Origin: UM-FILTER-38-24 sp041663205
Lineage (GTDB): Bacteria; Patescibacteriota; Gracilibacteria; UBA1369; LOWO2-01-FULL-3
DNA: 11,400 nt
Direction of reading: 5' to 3'
NCBI GenBank assembly: GCA_041663205.1
Contig: JBAZQZ010000026.1
Span: 1-11,400 of the forward strand
How positions within the stretch are numbered: position 1 is the first letter of the stretch; the number at the start of each line of letters is the position of its first letter. The position numbers and the translations under genes are program-made. Below, piece by piece: positions 1 through 9,000 of the stretch. Below the pieces are notes generated by a model. It saw only the letters and a list, made by a program, of their open reading frames with translations. It did not search any database and was not told where the DNA came from.

Positions 1-23
1 TGTTTGAACGAAATATCCGAGAA
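1..23 (-). other. Start of a second SLH repeat, cut by the window edge (from residue 3650)
   Basis: After a 20-residue spacer the frame reads FSDISFK up to the edge. F-S-D-(I/V) is the usual opening of an SLH repeat, so the anchor very probably continues with at least one further copy and then the stop codon to the left. Confidence 0.6.
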
Positions 24-3000
24 TCCGCCATTTGCTTCATTCGGAGAATAAACCTTGTATGCTTCAGCCCTTGGCTCTATGCAAAGCATCTTCAAAAGAA
101 TTTTTACGAACTGGCTTCTCGTTACAAAATCGTCGGGTTTTAAATAAACACCATCCTGCGTTTTTATACCTTCGATAATATCTTTTTCATAAAGATCATT
201 CGCGATTTTTTTCAACTCCGAAGATAAATTTCCGAAATCCGCAAAAGGGGAAACGTAAGCCTTGGCGGATTTTTCAAGAGCCGCCGCATTTGAAGGAGTG
301 GGAACCGGGACATCTTTTGCTCCGACAATTTTAGCGGAAACACTTATGTTGACACGCACTTCCGCGACAATTTTTCCGTCGATACTAAGTTCTATAACAA
401 GCGGATCTTTTGTGTAATCATTCTTCTTTTTCGTTGCTTTAAGCCTGTTATCAAGGATTGTAATATTCCCGGAAGGCTCGATTGCTCCAAAAACAATATT
501 ATTTTTTTCGTCAACAATTACGGCTCCACCCGGATTAAATTTATTGTCGGAAGGCAAAATTTTCACATCGATAAAGTCATCAAGATTCAAATCTTTGACA
601 TTTGTTCCATAGAAGTCGGAAGAATTTATATCCGTATTTATATCTCCGACAATATAAACGGTGGCTTGCACATATCCGGCCTTGTCAACGATTATTACGC
701 TTGTGGAAGCCGTATTTACTTTCGTTGAAGTGTTTACTTTTACTTCATATCCGTCGGCAACTTCTCCGATATTTCCGGTTTTTGGATTTATTTTTGCGAT
801 AATTTTTCCGTTTTCGTCTTCAATCAAAATTGCATCATCCGTTGAAAAATCAGTAATGTTGTACGTGCCATCATTATCGGTTTTATATTTTCCGTCTTCT
901 CCGATGGTAGGTGTTTTTATTTTGTCCACTCTCGGGACGAGAGTTAAATTTCCGCTAACAGATCTATAAGAATAACGTTCGCGCATAAGACTGAAAGGAA
1001 TATTTGGCAAAGAAGGATCGACTTTCCCGGACGCCGCAGGAGTTCTTTCGAGAGGTTGATTAAGAGAAATTTTCGGAGCAAAAACATTTATGGTTATTTT
1101 TTGAGACGAAGAATTTCCGGACGCATCGACAACATTCATAATGGCATAATGAGTGCCGACATCACCCTCGTTTACAAAAGGCCCGATGTTGAATTTCGGG
1201 TTGCTCTTGTCATTTATAAGATTCCCGTCGCCATTTTCATCAACGGACAGATTTGCATCGCTCCATATTGATTTTGGGAATTGAGTGACTTTTTTCTTCC
1301 CGTTTTCAAAAGGCAACATCTCCACAAAATACTCGGCGACTTCTCCGTTTGGGTCAAAAGAATTTCCGGCATCAATAACAAGACTTTGGAATACAGACAC
1401 ATTAAAAGTGGTTTGAGATATCGCTGGCAAAGGAGGTTCTTTGTCGGAACATAAAGGTGCTTCATACATTGTGTAATAAGAGGTGAAATTCACTCCGTCT
1501 TTCAAAATAAAATCTGAGACAGCGCTGTCTGATGCGGAAACATATACATCGCCTTTTTCGGACTCAGGCATTTGTTTATGATTTATTTTCATATAAACGG
1601 CCCCGCCCATCGAGAAAATAATATCTTTATCGCTGTCACCATCCACGTCTATGAAAAGAGTATTTGTGTCATCTCCAAGCTCCAAAGTGTAATTTAAAAC
1701 ACTCTCGTTTTTGCCGTCGGCGATGATATAAAATCCTTTTGGCGCGCCGGTCGCACCGGTTTCTCCCGACACAAGATCGGTCTTCGCGACGTTGCCCGGC
1801 TCGTAAGCTATCATCTTTTCTTTTGTTTCATCGCTAAAAAGAGACCCCTTTATTTCCTCATCCGCGGGGGATATGTCGATTTTTTGCAACGTATCTTCCG
1901 CAAACAAATTCTTTTGATTGGTGTTTTCCGCGATAAATTTTATGAATTCATCGTAATCTTTGATCCCCGACAAAACTTCATTCGACTGACTTACATCGTT
2001 TGCATAAGCCAAAATACTGTTTCTTATCGCATACATTTTTTCCATTTCGGGATACTCCTCCAAAAAGTCCATGTCCAAATTTTTTATGTCGGAAAGTTTT
2101 TTATTCATAACGGCGTCATCTTTCTGTAAAACAGACTGTGTGGCGGTTAAATAAAATTTCTCGGGATAATTTTCGTCGATTTTCAGAGATGAAACATAAT
2201 TTTCGATTACATTGCTGAAATTATTTAGTTCATTTTTTAACTGAACAAAAACTTCAGGGATATAACTTTGCTTGTTGTCCGTAGCCTTTTGAACATCCTC
2301 AATCACTTCCTCGGTGACATCTCCTACGCCGGAAACGCTCTCTTCTATGGCCTCTTTTGCCTTCTCAGTGATAGCGTCAGTGAATTTCTCAACAAGATTA
2401 TTTAACGCGTTTTGGAAAGGAAGACCGGTGTATTCATTCAAACCTTTTATTAATTTATCGGTTTGTTTGTTAATCTTATCTGCCCCGAGTTTCGCAAAAT
2501 AATAAATAAAACTGGTATCAATTCCAAAATTCAATTTTGCATCAACTTTTATTTGATCGACATAGCTGTATTCTATTGCAGGCATTTGCACCGAAAATTC
2601 TTTCAGGAAAGGTAAAACGGATTGAGCGGAGGGCTGCGTCAAAGTCTCTATCTGTGTCGCAAGATTCACCCCGTCCAGAGGATTTCTTTCGGGGATAGGT
2701 AAAAGTCCTTTTTTCAAAAGACACAAAACTTTTATAACTTTCTTAAGGCTGGTTACAACATTGACGATAACATCGGAGTTAGCCAAATCCGATAACGCCG
2801 GAATCTTTGGTGGATGCGGTAAATCAGGCAAATTCGGGAATGCTAGATTCGGAAGATCAGGCAAATTCGGCATCGCAAATTCAGGGAAATTAATAATCCA
2901 GTCCGGAATATCAAATTTTGTATCTATACCGAAAGTTTTCGAAATATCAAAAGTATAATCATCCGGAATAATTTCAGGAAGAGCGATCTTGGACAAATTT

Positions 3001-6000
3001 ATAGTGGGGAGATCAGGCAAATTTATAGATTCAGGCATAAAGACAACGTCCGGCCAAACTATGCGCACGCCCGTTTTTATCTGAGAAACATCAAAGACAA
3101 TATCCGGCCATTTCGGGAGGGGGATTGTTGGAGGATCGGGAATATTCACAAGAAACTGAAGCAAAAGCCCCAGTTTGCTGAACCTGTCGTTTTTATTGCA
3201 TTCATTGCATGATTTTTCATAATCAATTGAAATATCCAAAATCATGTGCCAATCTTTGAATATTTTTATCGCATCTTCCACGGCCTTCATCCACGACTCG
3301 GCAACAATATTTTGGCGTTTTATATATCCGCCCATAAACTCCATTATCGCATCCATATAACAAATAATCTGTGTCGCATATTTTGTTTCAAGACTTCTGA
3401 ATTTCAAAACTTCCGACGGCAATTTCGCGATTTTATCGAGTTTATCCATCAAAGTTTTGATGGAAGTTATGTAGCTGTTCAAATTCACGGTGATTTTATC
3501 GCAAAAAGTTTTTCGATAATTATTTTCATCACATCCCCAGTATTCAGGTATCTTCAAAATCTCCGCCTGCTCATAATCAATCCACAAACTGGCCTGTCTC
3601 TTCCATTTCTCAATTTCAGCGCTCGTTAATGCCGGGACTTTTACCAGAATTTCTTTTCCCTCGATTTGAACAAAAGGAATTGAATTCACGGCCCGTAGAA
3701 AATCATTGATGCTTTTTATCTTTTTGAAATTTTTCCCGGCCGCGGCAAACTTCCCGCCGAGCTCTCCAAAATCCGGAATTATCAAATATATGTCGGGGAA
3801 ATCGAGTAATTTATTGTAAATTTCATCCGCTTCTCTGTCCAGCCAATCAGTGATAACGCTCGGGAATCCGGGGATTCGCACATTTACTTTATCGGCAACG
3901 GAAATGAGAGATAAAGGAGACGAAGAACTGTCCCCGAAAGAAATTGCATCGGTTCCGGTGGAATCCTCCCCGTTTGAAATAACGGTGGAAGTGCCGATGT
4001 CCGGATCTGAATTTACATTTTTAGCTTTTGCAATAACGTCATTTACTTCTTGGAGAAAATTCGGACATCCGCCGAGTACACTTGGCGGGATAGCTGTGGC
4101 GTAACACATTCCGGTGGAATCATTAGGTCCCACGCAAACGGCTGTCCCAAGCCCCATAGTTAAAGTCGGAGAGACATACAATCGAACAAAAGAAGGCAAA
4201 TCAGAGGCTCGGAAGAACGCAAAATAAGGAAATTCCGCGGTAAAAGAAATTACCGGATACCCGGAAGATGTCTTGGTTGGAGCCAAAAAAGCATAATTGT
4301 AAGGAATCGGCAAACATCCTCCGCCATTACATTTAAAATTACTGAATGTGTTAACCGCGCCATAAACGGCCTCTCCCATCTCTGTGGCATCTTTTTTGAA
4401 AGACTCCCAACTGTCGGGACATCCGCTACCGTCTTTATCCGAAGAACTTGGGCTTACCATTTCCTGCAAAGAATTTTTTATTACATCCGGAACACCGCTT
4501 GAGCCTATTGTTTTCAAAAGATCTTTTGCGGAAGGCAATCCGTTTTTTTCAAACTCTTTATCGTATTCGTCGGAAAGCCCTTTTCCCGCACTGCTCAGCA
4601 CTTTTTTCTTATAATTCACATAACTTTCTTTCACACCGGTCGAATATAAATAAATCAAATCTCCATTGGGGTTTACACTCGGACGCACCCTGATATCCGG
4701 ATAATTATCTTTTTCATATCCGCCAAAATCATATCCAAGATCAAAATTTATCGACGGAATCGCGTCAACCGTGGAAGTGTATTTTATCGTGCGTTTGCCG
4801 TTTGCGGGGACTGAAACATTTTTAATTATTTTGGCCCTGAGACTCATCCCGGACTCTTCCCATTCAAGAGAATCCTTGCAATTCGCATCCGCGCATTTCA
4901 GGCTTTCCGGCTGAATTGTCATCGTCAAAGGCGTCAAATCCGAAACCATAACTCCGCTCAAATTTGAGCCGGATTTATTTTGCAAAGTTATCGTAAATTC
5001 TATTTTATCGCCTGCCGAGACGGTATTTCCATTCACATCCAAAGCTGTTTTTGTGGAAGAAGACAGCTGAGAAATTTTTGAAACGGATTGAAATTTATAT
5101 GGTCCGACCGCCACAAAATCTTCTTTCAAATTTTCCATGCCGGGAAGATGAACAAAAACATTTTCTTTCATATCCGTGTCGGCATTTATTCCATATCCGA
5201 AACCGAAAGAATTGCCATAATTTGTCTCAAGCCCTTTACATGATTTCCCGTCATTCGAATTGTAGAAAACGCGTACATTAGCGGAAGAATCGCTTGCGAC
5301 AAGGTCATCACAACCGTCTTTATTCATGTCATATCCTTTCATTTCATAAATTTTCCCGTCAACATTCAAATTCAAACTCTTCCTCTCGAATTTCGTGGCA
5401 TTGTTCACAAAAAGCGAAACACATTTATCCGTAGCCTTACACGGTTCTTTCGTACCGACAACAAGATCGTCGTAACCGTCATTGTTTGAATCTATTTTCG
5501 CTGTGCTATAAATTCCACCGGTAATATTCAAAATATATCCTTTATCTCTGAACTTTTTATGTCCGCCTTCATATTCCAAAAGTCTCACAAGACCGTCTTC
5601 ATAAGCCAATAAAATGTCATCCTTGCCGTCGCCGTTAAAATCAAAATTTATAAGTTTATAAATGTCATCATCACCTTGAAAAACAGGAGTGCCTATATCT
5701 TTCGTATAACCGCTAAACTTGCTAACCAAGTCTGCAAGCCAATTTTTGCCAACTCTGACATTTGGATCTCCATAGATGATTCCATACTCGGATCCGTAAG
5801 GAACGCTTGATTCTCCGACCGAATTTCCGGCGGCGAAATAAAGCATTTGTTTATCTTTATACTTGAATCCCGCCCCGACATTTTCCGAAAAAGGAGCCGC
5901 CAAAGAATCTTTATCCAAAAGATAAAGGCCCTTGTTTTCGCTTGTGTCAGCGCGCGAAAAGAATTGTTCAAAATCATACCTCGTGTCGCCCGAAATCAAC

Positions 6001-9000
6001 GTAAATTTAACTTCTTTCTTCCCGTTAAACGTGACAAGCGCAAAATCCTGGGAATTTTTTGTGACAATCAAGGAAAATTCATGAATCTCAAGCTCATCAT
6101 CCTCTTCCGGAAGTCGCAGTTCAAAAGAATTGTCGTTTATTGAGATTTTTCCCTCATTTGAAATCTTTAGTTCTGTCTCAATTCCTTGTGTCAAATAAAA
6201 TCCATCGGATTTTTTCTCTATTTTATATCCGGAATCTTCAACCAACATTTTTACATCAACTTTTACATCCTTCGCCATTTTCACGCTTGCCTCCGCCAAA
6301 ACATCTTTTGTGTTAACATTCTCAAAAGATATTTTTTGTGCATTTTCGGACGCATCGCTGACCGGCAAAATTTTTGCTTCTATATCCTCGGCCAAAACAT
6401 CAATTTTCCCGTATCCGTCTATCGCAACAAGTTTTTTTGTATTGCTCGGGACATGAGTATCGGCCGAAACAGCCTGCGCATAGCTGTTTTGCAAAAATGC
6501 CTGTGCTGTATTTTTTTCAAGTTCAGGATTGCCGAAATCTCCTCCGAGTAGAGAAACATACAAAGATTTCGTATTAAATCCGGCAACTTTGTCGTACGAA
6601 TATTTATAAGAAGTGTCTTTTTGTACTTCCTGTTTTTGGCTTATCCCGGCGGGCTTGGGGATATTTAACGTGATGGAACTTGATGCAAATCCATTAACGC
6701 TCACATAAATTTCAACATCACCGTAAGCCGTACTGTAAGGCTGAAATATGGCATCGGAAGCGGCTCCGTTCGTCATTTTTATCGGAGCGGAAGGAACAAA
6801 TTTCCCGAGTTTTGAATCCAAAATTTTAAATTCAATCGGTCCGTTATACCCGGTGACAACGTCTCCGTTCTTGGTCAGTTGAGCTTTTATTGAATATTTC
6901 TTCGCCGCAAGGGTAAGGCTCAAATTATCTACGACATTTATTATTTTTGCGGTCTCGGTGCCACTTATTTTTTCAAAATTATTATCAATCAAGTAAGCGG
7001 AAATCGTCGAAGAACCGGTCAAATCTTTCGAATAAACATAAAAACTTACAGACCCTTCGAAAGAAGAAATCTGAATCCCGTCCACATTCTGAAATTCATC
7101 GGTTTTCGAATCCACCGAAATTTTATCATCAACTTTTACTGTCGCTCTGGAGTACGTATTCACTTGTTTGCCGTTTTTATCGCGAAACACGACACTGATT
7201 TTGGTCTTGGACTGGCCATTCGCGACGAGTGTCGTGGAATCGGGGATTATTTCCAAAGAAACGCTGTCCAAAAATTCCATGCTGTCTCCGCCCAAAGCAT
7301 CCGCAATTCCTTTATCCTCGGAGGCCTCTTTTTCTACTTCTACGAACAAAGGATCAGGATTTACACAAACAGCCTTAAACTCGGGCTTTGTTTTTAAAGT
7401 GAAATAATCCAAAAACTCATCCACTTCTTTTTTAAACTCACTTAGGTCGACAAACTTATATCCCTCCTTCTTTTTAGTCTCACTATTTTTACTTTCAGCA
7501 CCGCTGCTCCCCGAAGTTCCTGCAGTCCCCCCGGCCGTCCCGCCACCTCCTGAAATTTCACCTTTGCTTATTTCAACCCCGCCACCGGCGGTTTTCACAA
7601 GTCCACCCTTTGAATTAAAATTTGTTTTGAAGGAATCTTTCGCACCATTGAGAACAAGATAAGCCGCTTCGTAGCCGTTTGAACTGTCTCCGACATAAGC
7701 ATCCTTATCGGGATTTAAATATCTGGAAAAGATGTAGTCGTGTTTTTCGTCCATTGCAAGCCCTTTCCAGGAAAGCGCGTCATGAATTTTTTGAGAAGCC
7801 GCGGCATTCAAAACAAATCCGTCGGGACTGTCATCTTTTTGCGCATCAACGACGGGAGCCAAATATTTATTGTAAATTTCATCATGGATGGAGATCAAAT
7901 CTTTTTTCCCGTCGACCAAATTTTCAGCTCCTGGAATTTGAGCGATTTGCCAAGCCGTTTCATCAAGCTTCACTTTTATTTGCGCAACATTCTCGGCGTC
8001 AAAAATATTCGGATAATAAACTTTTTGAGTTTTACCATCCAAAGCTTTTCCGACAGGAACGCTCAAGAAAGCCACATAACGAGGATTATCGATAGGCAGG
8101 TCGGGAGTGCTCTGAGCGTTTACCTGACTCAAAATAGTATAATTCGTAGGCTCATTATGGACGACCGCACTGGATAATTTTTTCTCCGTGCCGTCTTTAT
8201 TTTTATAATTCGAAACCAAAACCTCCAAAGTGACATCACCTTTGTAAGGATTTCCGGGCATATCTTTCGGCAAAACATAAGATTTGTTTTTCGAAAGCAT
8301 CCTCCTGGAAATCTCCGAAAGATTTTTATCGGAAATTCCATACTTGGTCTCAGCCTCATCAAAATCATAAACTTTTGTTTCAAAAACCCCGTCTTGTCCC
8401 GGTTTCCCGTCTTCCTTCAACAAATCTTTCATTTCAAAATCGGCCACCTTGTCCCCGTCATTATCAATGCCGTCAAAAAAACCATATCTATCGGAAAAAT
8501 CTTTCAACGTAACCGTCTGACCCTCAACATTATTCACAACAATTTGAGACGGATCGATTTTGTCCGAATCAAGCCATGTTTCCTTCTTTCCCGGAGCCTT
8601 CTCGGGATTTTTATTAAAGAGCTCCTTGGCAAAATTTTTAAAACTCTTTATCAAAGGAGAATAAATTTCTCCGTCCGTAGTCTTAAGCGTGGAATAAGGG
8701 GCAAAACAAGAATTGAAATAAATTTCATCCAAATTTTTAAGATCAAAACCATCCGGAAACTGAAACATGTTCATGTGATTTTCGTACGTCCCGGTAAATT
8801 TTTCGGGGAACATCGATTTCGTGGAAAAATCCACTTTCTTAAGTCCCACACTCCCTGCGGGATCAAGAAGCGGAATCGTTGTCATCGGATAAAAACACCT
8901 GTCACTATTTCTGAAAGTATTCGTCATGGTGCATCCGGCCGCAATATCGCCACTATATAAGGTGAAAATAGCGCCCATCGTCCCGTTTTTAAAAATATCC

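Noticed and set aside
1..23. The giant gene ending near the left edge.
   Set aside because: The frame is open to base 1 and in the middle of an SLH-type opening (FSDIS), so the gene continues outside the window.
2817..3023. A CRISPR-like or intergenic repeat array suggested by the recurring TCAGGCAAATT core.
   Set aside because: The copies are in codon phase and encode LPDLP-type repeats; spacing is 11 codons and there are no unique spacers of equal length.
7679..8177. Two overlapping plus-strand frames of 138 and 145 codons.
   Set aside because: Two overlapping frames in the same stretch, both antisense to the giant gene; composition is anomalous (many Arg, His, Phe) and there are no motifs.
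8394..8960. A 188-codon plus-strand reading frame with basic, Ile/Phe-rich sequence.
   Set aside because: Antisense shadow of residues about 670-859 of the giant protein, including the acidic Ca-type loop; it has no convincing ribosome binding site or family.
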